Assembly: GCA_021777055.1 (NCBI GenBank)
Contig: JAIQZO010000034.1
Location: forward strand, 89,721 to 153,720
Source of the DNA: Candidatus Anammoxibacter sp.
GTDB lineage: Bacteria > Planctomycetota > Brocadiia > Brocadiales > Anammoxibacteraceae
Direction of reading: 5' to 3'
DNA: 64,000 nt
The notes under the pieces were generated by a model. It saw only the letters and a list, made by a program, of their open reading frames with translations. It was not told the origin of the DNA and searched no databases. The translations under genes and the position numbers were made by a program. Shown piece after piece: positions 7,663-17,899 of the stretch; position 1 is the first letter of the stretch, and each line of letters starts with the position of its first letter.

Positions 7663-10600
7663 CTACTCCTGTGTAACAGAAACACTCTTATCTTCCGTGC
7701 TAAATACTACCTCGCCGTTTGTTTCAAGAAATCCGAATCTGACCTTGAATCGTGCAGTGCCGTCTGTGCGAGTGTCAGCAGATAATGGTCTTACTGATAC
7801 TGTACGCCCTTTTGCTGTTGCATCTACCCTTACACCTGCCTGAGGATTCCCCTCCTTGTCAAGAACCGTGATTACAACATCCTTTGGTATAAGAGAGCTT
7901 CCAAATGAATCCGGGTTAGCTGTCAATTTTGATTCATCTATAGGAGTTGGTGTAGGAGTAGGCGTTGGCTCTAACGTTGGAGCAGGGGTAGGAGTTGGCT
8001 CTGCCGTTGGTGTCGGTGTTGGCGTAGTTATAGGTGTAAATGTTGGCTCTGGTGTTGCCGTGGGGGTTGGTAACACAACGGGTAGTCCGAAGTCGCCTGC
8101 TAACGCAGGTGATGTCCCGGTTGAGACAAATGAAGTTCCTGCTGCATTTGTAAGATTGCCGCTCTCTTTTATTGTTAGTGTCAGTTCGCCAACGGCTGGA
8201 GGTGTTGCTCCGTTAGAGTCTACTATAATGATAACAAGGGTTGAGGTATCAGTCCATGAGCCAATGTAATCAATTCCGAGAATCTGGGAGAATATAAACA
8301 GGTTGTCAAGCTCTGCCTTTGTTGTGATGGGAACCTCGTTGGTTGCTCCTGAAAATAGCACTGTTATGGTATCTCCGTCTGAATATACAGCATCTCCATC
8401 GTCAGGGTCATCCGCAGTTACAGATAAGATAGAAGGGCCTTCCAAGGTCCCGAAATCGCCAACCAGTGCAGGTGATGTGGCTGTTGAAGGAAGTGAGGTC
8501 TCTTCCACATTCTTAAGGTTGCTGCTCTCTTTAACTGTCAATGTGAACACGCCTATTTCAGGGGGAGTTGCGCCAATTGAATTAGTAATGAATATAACCA
8601 GGGTTGATGCATTGCTCCATGTACCAGTATAATCTATCCCCAGGGAGTCGGAGAATGTAAATATGGAATCTATCTCCACCTTTGATGCGACAGAAGGCTC
8701 GTTTGTCTCTTCTGAAAAGATTACAGTAATAATATCACTATCGGAATATACTGTATCTCCATCATCAGGGTCATCTGCAGTTATAGAGAGGATGGACGGC
8801 CCTGGCTTAACAGAGAGCAATTGCCCGAAAATCTCAAATTCATCATCCACCAATGCGCCAGTATCGTCATCGCCATTCCACACCACAAGATACTGATTGT
8901 TTGTGGGGTTGAAGTCAACTGCAGGTTGGCTGGCAAAGAAACTGGTATCCCCGTCAGTTCCCATATCGCTAATGCGAAAGTCGTTGGCCCCAAGCTCTGC
9001 TCCAGTAGCGGCGTCAATGCGTTGCCCGAAAATCTCCAATTCATCATCCACCAATGGGTTCGTATCGTCATCACCGTTCCATACCACAAGATACTCGTTG
9101 TTTGTAAGGTTGTAGCTTAGTGTAGGGAACTGTCCACCGAAACTGATATCACTATCAGTTCCCATATCGCTGATGCGGAAGTCGTTAGCTCCAACCTCTT
9201 CGCCAGTAGCAGCGTTGATGCGTTGTCCGAAGATCTCAAACTCGTCATCTACAAGTGTGCCAATATTGTCATCGCCATTCCAGACAACAAGATACTCGTT
9301 GTTTGTGGGGGAGTAGGCAACGGCGGGAAATCTAGCTTCAAAATTGCCATCTCCATTAGTTCCCATATCGCTAATGCGGAAGTCGTTAGCTCCAATCTCT
9401 GTACCAGTTATGGCATCAATACGTTGGCCAAATATCTCAAATTCGCCATTCACCAATGTCTCCGTATCGTCCTCACCTTTCCACACCACAAGATACTGAT
9501 TGTTTGTAGAGTTGAAGCTTACTGCAGGGAATTGTGCAGCGAAACTGGTATCACCATCAGTTCCCATATCACTGATGCGGAAGTCGTTAGCTCCAACCTC
9601 TTCGCCGGTAGCAGCGTTAATGCGTTGTCCGAAGACCTCAGCCTCGAAACTCACCAATGCGCCCGTATTGTCACTACCGTGCCAGACAACAAGATACTCG
9701 TTGCTTGTGGGATTGAAGGTCACTGCAGGGTTTAAGGCAAAGAAACCGGTATCCCCGTCAGTTCCCATATCACTGATGCGGAAGTCGTTAGTGCCAATTT
9801 CATCGCCGGTAGCAGCGTTAATGCGTTGTCCGAAGATCTCAAACTCGTCATCTCCAAGTGTACCAATATTTTCATCTCCAATCCACACAACAAGATACTC
9901 GTTGTTTGTGGGGTTGAAGGCCACTTTAGGGAGAAAAGCATCGAAACTGGTATCCGCATCAGTTCCCATATCACTGATGCGGAAGTCGTTAGTGCCAATC
10001 TCTGCGCCAGTGGTTGCGTCAATGCGTTGGCCAAAAATCTCAAATCCGCTATCCCGCAATGTGCCTATATCATGCTTGCCGCTCCATACCACAAGATACT
10101 CGTTGTTCGTGGGGTTAAAGGCAACTGAAGGGTTGACGGCGTCAAGATTGGGATCCCCATCGGATCCCATATTGCTGATGCGGAAGTCATTTGTGCCTAT
10201 CTCCGGATCGATAGTAACCGGATAGGTAGCCTTTGCAAGCGCAGTTCCATCAACAACAATACGTGTGCCTGAAACGGTTACATTCATTGTTGCAGGCAGT
10301 TCATTGCCCTCTGCGTCATATACAAAAACATCACCCAAACTTACAACTCCGTTTTTATCATTCCATTGCCAGCCGTCTTTACCAGACTCCAAGGTCCCGG
10401 CACTTTCAACGGCCCCCTCAATTACAAGATCGCTACCTTTTAATGGTAATTGTTCTGTAATAACAAATTGCTGTTCCACCGTATTTGCCTTTGCCAGGTA
10501 TTGTTCCACTATACCACCACGCTTGTAGCTTATCACTCCGGGTTCGCTGCTTTGCGGCATTACAGTTTTTCTATTAATATATGTCAGAGGTGTAGATTCT

Positions 10601-10923
10601 GTTCCGATATATTCAAGTCTCCACTGCCAATCAGGCCCGCCATGTAAAGGTTTGAAACTTACACCGTCACTTAAAAAGGTCATAATGTGGCGTGGGTGAC
10701 TCAACTCATAACCATCTTCTGTTCTTTGCAAATTATTTATGGCTACTCCCATAGCCTTCTCCGGCGATATAATATTGTCTTGTGTTGCCTGTGCCTTATT
10801 TCTAACGTTATCTGTAACTGAATTAAGAGCTGCAATAGTGTGATTTGTGAATGTCCCTACATCAACTAAAATCATCAATGTTGATATAGCGACAATAAAA
10901 AATATGTTATACCTCTTCTCCAT
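7663..10923 (-). CDS. Giant secreted seven-repeat propeller protein, paralogue 2
   Basis: A 1086-residue exported protein with the same order as its neighbours: signal peptide, N-terminal domain (to about 240), seven [21 protein letters not shown] repeats (about 242-703), two Ig-like modules (704-827 and 828-945), a Pro/Thr linker (949-995) and a Big_1-like domain. The ORF track begins two codons earlier (MIMEKR), but AAAGGAG is only two to three bases from that ATG and eight from the second; both paralogues also start at the M(A/E)KRYN position, so 10923 is chosen. The Big_1 domain is nearly identical to that of paralogue 1, more so than to paralogue 3, pointing to recent duplication or gene conversion between 1 and 2. 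Confidence 0.85.
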   Translation of the reverse strand: MEKRYNIFFIVAISTLMILVDVGTFTNHTIAALNSVTDNVRNKAQATQDNIISPEKAMGVAINNLQRTEDGYELSHPRHIMTFLSDGVSFKPLHGGPDWQWRLEYIGTESTPLTYINRKTVMPQSSEPGVISYKRGGIVEQYLAKANTVEQQFVITEQLPLKGSDLVIEGAVESAGTLESGKDGWQWNDKNGVVSLGDVFVYDAEGNELPATMNVTVSGTRIVVDGTALAKATYPVTIDPEIGTNDFRISNMGSDGDPNLDAVNPSVAFNPTNNEYLVVWSGKHDIGTLRDSGFEIFGQRIDATTGAEIGTNDFRISDMGTDADTSFDAFLPKVAFNPTNNEYLVVWIGDENIGTLGDDEFEIFGQRINAATGDEIGTNDFRISDMGTDGDTGFFALNPAVTFNPTSNEYLVVWHGSDNTGALVSFEAEVFGQRINAATGEEVGANDFRISDMGTDGDTSFAAQFPAVSFNSTNNQYLVVWKGEDDTETLVNGEFEIFGQRIDAITGTEIGANDFRISDMGTNGDGNFEARFPAVAYSPTNNEYLVVWNGDDNIGTLVDDEFEIFGQRINAATGEEVGANDFRISDMGTDSDISFGGQFPTLSYNLTNNEYLVVWNGDDDTNPLVDDELEIFGQRIDAATGAELGANDFRISDMGTDGDTSFFASQPAVDFNPTNNQYLVVWNGDDDTGALVDDEFEIFGQLLSVKPGPSILSITADDPDDGDTVYSDSDIITVIFSEETNEPSVASKVEIDSIFTFSDSLGIDYTGTWSNASTLVIFITNSIGATPPEIGVFTLTVKESSNLKNVEETSLPSTATSPALVGDFGTLEGPSILSVTADDPDDGDAVYSDGDTITVLFSGATNEVPITTKAELDNLFIFSQILGIDYIGSWTDTSTLVIIIVDSNGATPPAVGELTLTIKESGNLTNAAGTSFVSTGTSPALAGDFGLPVVLPTPTATPEPTFTPITTPTPTPTAEPTPTPAPTLEPTPTPTPTPIDESKLTANPDSFGSSLIPKDVVITVLDKEGNPQAGVRVDATAKGRTVSVRPLSADTRTDGTARFKVRFGFLETNGEVVFSTEDKSVSVTQE

Positions 10924-11511
10924 AATCATTTCTCCTTTATTTAATTAGGGCTTTCTGCTGACTTTAATCTCAGAATTAGACTGAATATTTTAGGTAGAGT
11001 GCATTTTATGCACCGAAATGAGCTTTCTGTCGAACAACTAATAAAAATGAACATTTCTATACTATTAAATTAACGCCAACGGTGGACTTATGCTTTTAAA
11101 ATCTTAATCCTAATGATACTCTAAATCTTAATCGTAGAGAGTGGATTAAGATTTAGAGTATCATTAGGATTTGCCCCTGAAAGGGGCGGATATACCAGCC
11201 CAGGGCAACGCCCTAGGACAAAAATACAAAAAGATATAGCCCTGTAAGGGCGTAACATACATTGGCGATGAATCTGGAAAACATGTTGCACCCATTCAGG
11301 GTGCGATTTAATGGTTATCGTTAATCCAGGGCGTTGTCCTGGGCTGCTATGTATAACCCCTTTGGGGGTATTTTGCATATCTTTAAATCTTTCTATTCTA
11401 AGTTAACTGTAAAATTATAATCTTTATCTATATCCACACACAGCGATTAGAATTAAGACTATAGAATTATTGATGGGTTTCGCGATAGCGAAACCCACCT
11501 ACATTCTAAAT
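10924..11511. repeat. Hairpin-rich intergenic cassette, copy 2
   Basis: No gene. The block repeats copy 1 almost base for base: a TGCATTTTATGCA palindrome near 11005, the AT-rich inverted repeat (11098-11165) and the same ordered CCC/GGG hairpins, ending in GATGGGTTTCGC...GCGAAACCC at 11472-11499 just past the stop of paralogue 3. Loss of perfect pairing in the last bases of that hairpin shows some drift. Confidence 0.75.
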
Positions 11512-14500
11512 CTACTCTTGTGTAACAGAAACACTCTTATCTTCCGTGTTAAATACTGCCTCGCCATTTGTTGCAAGAAATCCGAATCTGACCTTGAATC
11601 GTGCTGTTCCGTCTGCACGTGTATTTGCCGATGAAGGTCTTACGGTTACTGTACGCCCGTTCGTAGTTGTCTCAACTCTAACACCGGACCTGGGATTTCC
11701 ATCCTGATCAAGGGCTGTGACTATAACCTCTTGTGGTATAAGAGTGCTTCTAAAGGATTCAGGGTTAGCAGTCAATGCCGATTTATCTACCGGGGTTGGT
11801 GTAGGTGTTATTACTACCGTTGTTGTTGGTATCGGAGTAGGTGTTGGTTCTGCCGTTGTTGTCGGTGCCGGAGTGGCTGTTGGCGCTACCGTTGTTATTG
11901 GCGTCGGAGTAGGTGTTGTTGGTCCTGTAGTTGTTGTCGGCGTTGGAGTCCCGGAAGGAGTAGATGTTGGAGTTGCCGTCGGGGTTGGTACCACAACAGT
12001 CAACCCGAAGTCTCCCGTTAATGCCGGTGATGTAGCGGTTGAAACAAGTGACGTTTCATCTGCATTCATAAGGTTGCCGCTCTCTTTTAATGTAAGTGTT
12101 AGTCCTCCAATGGCAGGAGGTGTTGCACCCTTTGAATCTACTATAATGATGACAAGAGTTGATGCATCAGTCCATGTGCCTATGTAATCAACCCCTAGAA
12201 CCTGAGAGAATTGGAAAATGTTGTCAATCTCAACCTTTGTTGAGACTGGTGGTTGGTTTGTTGCACCTGCAAACAACACAGTTATGGTATCTCCGTCTGA
12301 ATAGATCCCATCTCCATCATCAGGGTCGTCAGCTGTTACAGATAATATGGAGGGGGCCTCCAGTGCCCCGAAATCTCCAACCAGTGCAGATGATGTTGCT
12401 GTTGAAGAGAATGATGTCCCTGCTGCATTCTTAAGGTTACCGCTCTCTTTGACTGTTAATGTAAACACATCAACGGCAGGAGGTGTTGCACCTGTTGAAT
12501 CGACTATGGTTATAACCATAGTTGAGGCATCACTCCAAACACCAGTGTAATCCATCCCCAGGGAGTCTGAGAATGTAAATAGGGCATTTATTTCCACATT
12601 TGTCGAAACTGGAGGTTGGTTTGTTGCTTCTGAAAAGACTACGGTTATTGTATCGCCATCGGTATATATTATATCACCATCATCAGGATCATCTGCTGTT
12701 ATTGTGTCAATGGATGGACCAGGATTAACAGAGAATAGCTGGCCGTATATCTCCACGTCTAATGGTGCAATGTCTCCACCGTGCCATACCACAAAATACT
12801 CATTGCTTGCAGAGTTGAAGGTAACTGCAGCACTCTGGGCATCGAAACTAAGATCTCCATCTGGCCCCATATCACTGAGGCGCATGTCATTAGTATCTAT
12901 CTCTGTCTCTTTACCATCAATAACTTTGATGCGCTGGCCAAAAATCTCATCTTCGCTAAACCCTATTGTTCCTGAAATATAACTTCCCCACACCACAAAA
13001 TACTCGTTGTTTAAGGGGTTGAATGTTACACTAGGACTGAATGCCAAGATACTGGTATCTCCATCAGTTCCCATATCACTGATCCGGAAGTCATTTGCGC
13101 CTATCTCAGTTGCATCGGCAGCGTTGATGCGCTGGCCGAATATCTCATTTTCATCATCCACCAATGGAGCCGTATCGTCATCACCACGCCACACCACAAG
13201 ATACTCGTTGTTTATAGAGTTATATGTCACAGAAGGAGAGAAAGCCTGGAAATTGGTGTTTCCATCGGGTCCCATATCGCTGATACGGAAGTCATTTGCG
13301 CCTATCTCAGTGCCATCGGCAGCGTTGATGCGTTGACCGAATATCTCAGATTCATCATCCACTAATGGAGCTGTATCGTCATCACCTTCCCAGACAACAA
13401 GATACTCGTTGTTTGTAGAGTTGAATGTTACTTTAGGGTTAAAGGTGTTGAAACGAAAATCATCATCAGGCCCCATATCGCTGATACGAAAGTCATTTGT
13501 TCCTATCTCTGCGCCGGTAGCAGCGTTAATGCGTTGACCATAAATCTCATTTTCACTACCCAATGTGTCTGTTATTTCTGTACCGTTCCATACCACAAGA
13601 TATTCGTTATTTGTTGAGTTATATGTTACATCTGGAACTAAACCAAAGAAATTGTTATCTTGAGCAACCCCCATATCGCTAATACGGAAGTCATTTGTTC
13701 CTATCTCAGTACCATCGGCCGCATTGATACGCTGGCCGAATATCTCAATTTCATCACCCACTAATGGATCTGTATCATCATCACCATGCCACACCACAAG
13801 GTACTCGTTGTTTGTAGAATTGTATGCCACTGCCGGGCTGCCTGCGTCGAAATCGCTATTACCATCAGGGCCCATGTCGCTGATACGAATGTCATTTGTA
13901 CCTAGCTCTAATCCGGTAGTAGCGTCGATTCGTTGGCCGTATATTTCCGTTTCATCATCCACCAATGGGAGAGTGTCGTCATCAGCTTCCCAGACAACAA
14001 AATACTCGTTGTTTATAGGGTTGTATGTTACTGAAGGGGATAAAGCGCGGAAATTGGTATCCCCATTAAAAGCTCCCATATCGCTAATACGAAAGTCATT
14101 TGTTCCTATTTCCGGATCGATAATAACAGGATATACTGCTTTTGCAAGTGCTGCCCCATCAACAACAATACGTGTGCCGGAAGAGGTGACATTCATTGTT
14201 GCGGGAAGTTCATTGTAATCTGCGTCAAATACACGGACATCTCCCAAACTTACCATGCCATTTTTATCATTCCATAACCAGCCATTGTCAACGGTCTCCA
14301 ATGCCCCGGAACTCTTAACGGTTCCCTCTATTACAAGATCACGACCCTTTAATGGCAATTGTTCTGTTATAACAAATTGCTGTTCGACCGTATCTGCTTT
14401 TGCCAGATATTGTTCTACTATTCCTCCACGTTTGTAACTTACCACTCCAGGTTCAATGCTTTGTGGCATTACAGTTTTTTTATTAATATATGATAAAGAA

Positions 14501-14835
14501 GTTGATTCTGCTCCGATATGCTCAAGTCTCCACTGCCAATCAGGACCGCCACGCAAGGGCTTGAAACTTACTCCGTCCATTGAAAATGTCATTATGTGGC
14601 GGGGATGGCTTAACTTGTAACCATCTTCTGTCTTTTGCAAATTGTTTATAGCCAGCCCGACGGCCTTCTCTGGAGATATAATACTGCCTTGCGTTAACGA
14701 ATGAGGCGTTTCCAGACTATCACCCGTGGCCGAATTAATCGCAGCAATAGTGTGGTTTGTAAATGTTACGACATCAACCAAAATCATCAATGTTGATATG
14801 GCTACAATTAAAAATATGTTATACCTCTTCTCCAT
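11512..14835 (-). CDS. Giant secreted seven-repeat propeller protein, paralogue 3
   Basis: A 1107-residue exported protein. Signal peptide (1-33), N-terminal domain to about 240, seven repeats (first [12 protein letters not shown], last IDTNDMRLSDMG; about 243-700), two Ig-like modules (703-824 and 825-942), an extended Pro/Thr linker (943-1017, longer and richer in Thr than in the paralogues) and a Big_1-like domain (1018-1107) ending SVSVTQE as in the other two. AAAGGAG lies eight bases before the ATG. It is the most divergent of the three, with PDG and ADGTE variants in the repeats. It is transcriptionally first in the tandem array, but each gene has its own upstream region of at least 450 bp, so they are probably separate units. 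Confidence 0.85.
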   Translation of the reverse strand: MEKRYNIFLIVAISTLMILVDVVTFTNHTIAAINSATGDSLETPHSLTQGSIISPEKAVGLAINNLQKTEDGYKLSHPRHIMTFSMDGVSFKPLRGGPDWQWRLEHIGAESTSLSYINKKTVMPQSIEPGVVSYKRGGIVEQYLAKADTVEQQFVITEQLPLKGRDLVIEGTVKSSGALETVDNGWLWNDKNGMVSLGDVRVFDADYNELPATMNVTSSGTRIVVDGAALAKAVYPVIIDPEIGTNDFRISDMGAFNGDTNFRALSPSVTYNPINNEYFVVWEADDDTLPLVDDETEIYGQRIDATTGLELGTNDIRISDMGPDGNSDFDAGSPAVAYNSTNNEYLVVWHGDDDTDPLVGDEIEIFGQRINAADGTEIGTNDFRISDMGVAQDNNFFGLVPDVTYNSTNNEYLVVWNGTEITDTLGSENEIYGQRINAATGAEIGTNDFRISDMGPDDDFRFNTFNPKVTFNSTNNEYLVVWEGDDDTAPLVDDESEIFGQRINAADGTEIGANDFRISDMGPDGNTNFQAFSPSVTYNSINNEYLVVWRGDDDTAPLVDDENEIFGQRINAADATEIGANDFRISDMGTDGDTSILAFSPSVTFNPLNNEYFVVWGSYISGTIGFSEDEIFGQRIKVIDGKETEIDTNDMRLSDMGPDGDLSFDAQSAAVTFNSASNEYFVVWHGGDIAPLDVEIYGQLFSVNPGPSIDTITADDPDDGDIIYTDGDTITVVFSEATNQPPVSTNVEINALFTFSDSLGMDYTGVWSDASTMVITIVDSTGATPPAVDVFTLTVKESGNLKNAAGTSFSSTATSSALVGDFGALEAPSILSVTADDPDDGDGIYSDGDTITVLFAGATNQPPVSTKVEIDNIFQFSQVLGVDYIGTWTDASTLVIIIVDSKGATPPAIGGLTLTLKESGNLMNADETSLVSTATSPALTGDFGLTVVVPTPTATPTSTPSGTPTPTTTTGPTTPTPTPITTVAPTATPAPTTTAEPTPTPIPTTTVVITPTPTPVDKSALTANPESFRSTLIPQEVIVTALDQDGNPRSGVRVETTTNGRTVTVRPSSANTRADGTARFKVRFGFLATNGEAVFNTEDKSVSVTQE

Positions 14836-15312
14836 AATTATTTCTCCTTTTTTTAATTACTGCCGACGGCGGACTTTTGCTTTTAAAATCTTAATCCTGA
14901 TGATACTCTTAATCTTAATCGTGGAGTGTGGATTAAGATGAAGAGTATCATTCTTATTTGACCCTGAAAGGGGCGAATATAGCATCCCAGGGCAACGCCC
15001 CGGGACAGAAATACAAAAAGATATAGCCCTGTAAGGGCGTAACATACATTAGCGATGAATCTGGAAAACATGTTGCACCCATTCAGGGTGCAATTTAATG
15101 GTTATTGTTAACCCAGGGCGCTGCCCTGGGCTGCTATGTATAACCCCTTTGGGGTATTTTGCATATCTTTAAATCTTTCTATTTTAAGTTAACTATAAAT
15201 TTATAATCTTAATCTATATCCACGCACAGCGATTAGGATTAAGACTATAGAATTATTGATGGGTTTCGCAATAGCGAAACCCACCTACATTCTAAATCTA
15301 CTCCTGTGTAGC
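14836..15312. repeat. Hairpin-rich intergenic cassette, copy 3, with gene-tail remnant
   Basis: The third copy of the cassette lies upstream of paralogue 3 but lacks the TGCATTTTATGCA segment present in the other two. At its right end (about 15300-15312) the sequence CTACTCCTGTGTA, which in the other copies encodes the last codons (TQE, stop) of a propeller gene, is kept and then breaks off into unrelated sequence. This marks the edge of the duplicated unit and implies a lost fourth gene or an unequal crossover endpoint. Confidence 0.7.
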
Positions 15313-15825
15313 GGATTTATAATATTTCAAATAAATTATTATAAATCCGTTCCCTGATAAACGTTTATCTTTTAAATAATGATATAAAATTATAACATTT
15401 CGTGGTGAGGCTACAATTAAAATAGTTGATGTCAGATAGGGGATCATCTATACAGGAGGTAGGTAAAGAATTTGATTTCTAGTTTTTTGAAAGTGTAATA
15501 ATTGGGGGTGTATGGATAAAGAAATGTTGCAAATATTCTTTGTGCTGAAGATGGCGTAAATAGGATGGAGGAAGAGTCCAAGATGTGTAGATTTAGGAAA
15601 AGACATAAAATCAATCATTTGGCAAGACACAAGTAAAGGAATTGTGGCAATAAATGAAATGTTGCACCCTTTTTAAGCTAATCGGAGTGCAAAATTTATT
15701 TTGCTATGGATTTAATTATACAAGGGGAAGATATAAGATTGGATTAACTGTTGGGTGTCCATATTATATGATATACATAGTGCGGCATGACATACAAGGA
15801 TTAACGGTTCTTAGTTTTTAAGTGT
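15313..15825. other. Intergenic, no gene seen
   Basis: AT-rich and without a credible ORF; the 60-residue ORF on the minus strand lacks a ribosome binding site and family features. Near 15643-15674 the words TTGTGGCAATAAATGAAA and TTGCACCCTTTTT resemble one decayed end of MITE A. Confidence 0.45.
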
Positions 15826-15998
15826 CAGTTTAGACGTTAAGATCGTAAATCGCTATTCGTTAATTCTTGTTCGTAAATCAAAATAATATTCAGTATCAAG
15901 AGTGCTGTATCTGCCTAATATAATGGGACTTAACAAGTTGTAACTAAAAATTCTTTCTAGAAAAACAAGTTTTCAGAAGGTAATACTATAATGCGGCT
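15826..15998. repeat. Dispersed 170-bp repeat, copy 1
   Basis: Shares ordered blocks with 31380-31580: GTGYCAGTTTAGACRTTAAG, ATCGTAAATCGCTATTCG, AAAATAATATYCAG and TCTTTCTARAAAACAA...GGTAATACTATAAT. The last block (15945-15992) is itself a copy, in inverse orientation, of the 45-bp repeat at 17776, 35922 and 55238. A perfect 12-bp hairpin (TTGGTTCAAGTC / GACTTGAACCAA) follows at 16168-16194. Nothing coding is seen up to 16347. Confidence 0.6.
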
Positions 15999-16347
15999 AA
16001 ACCGTAACAACAGATGGGTTTTGTAGTTTTTATATCCGGAAAGGCATTCGTTCTTCAAGTCGGAGGTTTTAGCCATTCTGATATTAGGGCTACTCTGTTG
16101 GTCAGTAATAAGTAGTATTAAATGGAATTATTAAATTCACACAATAGAGAGTATTGTTAAGGTCAGATTGGTTCAAGTCGGAGACTTGAACCAACAATGT
16201 ACATTGTATTACTATCTGATTTTTAGCAAGATAAATCTTGCACTCCGTTTATTTTGACAATACTATTGCTTTGCGAAAACTTCTTCTTCCAAAAATGTTG
16301 GTGCAAATTGATTGCAAAAGTCATTAGGCTTAACAGAGTGTGAGGAA

Positions 16348-17775
16348 CTATTTTCTTGACCTGATCAAACGATTATTTAGTGCTGTTCTTGTCATTCCAA
16401 GTATTTGTGCGGCAATAGTCTGGTTTCCATTTGCGCGTTTTAACGCTTCATCAATCAACAATTTTTCTGTCTCTTTCAGGGTGGGCAGTTTATCTCTAAA
16501 TATTATATTATTGTCGCTATCTTCTTCTTGGTCAATTTCTTCCAGTACTGACGTTTTATCTGCATTACTATCATCCAGGATCTTATCTTTAAATGTTTTC
16601 ATAGAGAGTACACCGGATTTATGTCTGCTGACAGAATCAAAAATCATTCCTTCCAATTCACGAACATTTCCCGGAAAATTATATGTGGCTAAAAGGGTAT
16701 ATAACTCTTTCGGTGGTGTAGGTTTCTTTTTGGACAGCTTTTCTGACGCGCTTTGCAAAAAATACTCTGTAAGTAATGGGACGTCATCTATACGCTCACG
16801 AAGTGGTGGAATCTGAATATGGTGTGACTGAAGTCTATAGTATAGATCTTTACGAAACTCACCGCACTTCTGCATAGCGTTAATATCGCAGTTGGTCGCA
16901 ACAACAATCCTGGCATCTGTTGATTTTAGTGTGTCAGAACCCACCGGGTAGTAATTTCCTTCCTGGATTAGTCTTAACAATTTTACCTGTGATTCTTTCT
17001 TTAGGTCACCTATTTCGTCTAAGAAAAGAGTCCCTCCAGTTGCTTCTTCTATAAGGCCTTTACGCTCTTTATCTGCACCTGTAAATGCACCTTTGACATG
17101 ACCAAAAAGCGTATCAGAGAAGAGGTTGTCGTCAACTCCGGCAATATTAACCGTAACGAACTCTCCTTTTCGATTGCTGGCATTATGCACCGATTTTGCA
17201 ATAAGCTCCTTGCCTGCTCCTGTCTCTCCGGTGGCAAGGATAGGAAGTGGTGTTGCTGCAACGGCTTCAATATATTGAAAAATAGATCTCATTGTGCTGT
17301 TTTTTGTTACGATTGAAGAAAAAGCCTCAGGATATTGCAGACTATCAGAAAGAAGGTATTGTTTAAGTCGTGAATTTTCATTACGGACTTCTCGCATCTC
17401 TATCGCACGCTTAACTGAAGTAACAAGCCGGTTGTCATCTACTGGTTTTAACAAATAGTCAAATGCTCCACTCTTCATACACTCTACGGCAGTTTCAATC
17501 TCGCTTATGGCTGTAACCATTACTGCTGGAATCTCTGGATACTCCTGATTGATCTTTGCAAGAAGTTCAGTGCCAGAAACTTTTGGCATGGAAATGTCTA
17601 GCAGTATCGCTTCGACTTTTTGGTTTGATAGTAGTTCCATTACTTTGCTACTATCATTGCACTCTATAATATTATTTATCCCTGATGAGTATAGTGTAAC
17701 GCTAACACTCAATAAGAATTGTTCCTCGTCATCCACTAATAAAACTGGTAGTGCGGGGTATTTGTTTTGTTCCAT
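16348..17775 (-). CDS. Sigma-54-dependent response regulator (NtrC family)
   Basis: A 475-residue transcriptional activator. Residues 8-122 form a receiver domain with the phosphoacceptor Asp near 58 (AILLDISMPKVSG) and the conserved Lys in YLLKPVDD. Residues 140-375 are the AAA+ sigma-54 interaction domain: Walker A GETGAGKE, the GAFTGA loop and FLDEIGDL Walker B. The C-terminus (about 435-475) is a Fis-type helix-turn-helix (ANGNQTIAAQILGMTRTAL). It is the last gene of a five-gene operon with a histidine kinase 125 bases upstream, its likely phosphodonor. It would activate sigma-54 promoters; the two found at 1738 and 3234 are candidate targets by proximity only. No clear Shine-Dalgarno precedes the ATG. 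Confidence 0.93.
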   Translation of the reverse strand: MEQNKYPALPVLLVDDEEQFLLSVSVTLYSSGINNIIECNDSSKVMELLSNQKVEAILLDISMPKVSGTELLAKINQEYPEIPAVMVTAISEIETAVECMKSGAFDYLLKPVDDNRLVTSVKRAIEMREVRNENSRLKQYLLSDSLQYPEAFSSIVTKNSTMRSIFQYIEAVAATPLPILATGETGAGKELIAKSVHNASNRKGEFVTVNIAGVDDNLFSDTLFGHVKGAFTGADKERKGLIEEATGGTLFLDEIGDLKKESQVKLLRLIQEGNYYPVGSDTLKSTDARIVVATNCDINAMQKCGEFRKDLYYRLQSHHIQIPPLRERIDDVPLLTEYFLQSASEKLSKKKPTPPKELYTLLATYNFPGNVRELEGMIFDSVSRHKSGVLSMKTFKDKILDDSNADKTSVLEEIDQEEDSDNNIIFRDKLPTLKETEKLLIDEALKRANGNQTIAAQILGMTRTALNNRLIRSRK

Positions 17776-17815
17776 ATTTTAACCTGTAAAAACTTGTTAT
17801 TTTAGAAAGATTTTA
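17776..17815. repeat. 45-bp dispersed repeat copy
   Basis: CCTGTAAAAACTTGTTATTT followed by TAGAAAGATTTTA, between the kinase and regulator genes. The same sequence with small changes recurs at 35922-35965 and 55238-55285, and inverted at 15945-15992 and 31530-31578. Its place inside an operon suggests it tolerates or affects transcription. Confidence 0.6.
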
Positions 17816-17899
17816 ATATCACTGCAAGGACGCAAAGGATAAGCTTTTCTTTGTGTCTTTGCAGTGATACTGCTCTATGTTTCATTTTTTAGTTTTAGA

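Noticed and set aside
11731-12187. Gly/Val- and Cys/Arg-rich ORFs opposite the Pro/Thr linker
   Set aside because: Reverse translation of a PT-repeat linker gives such artefacts in other frames.
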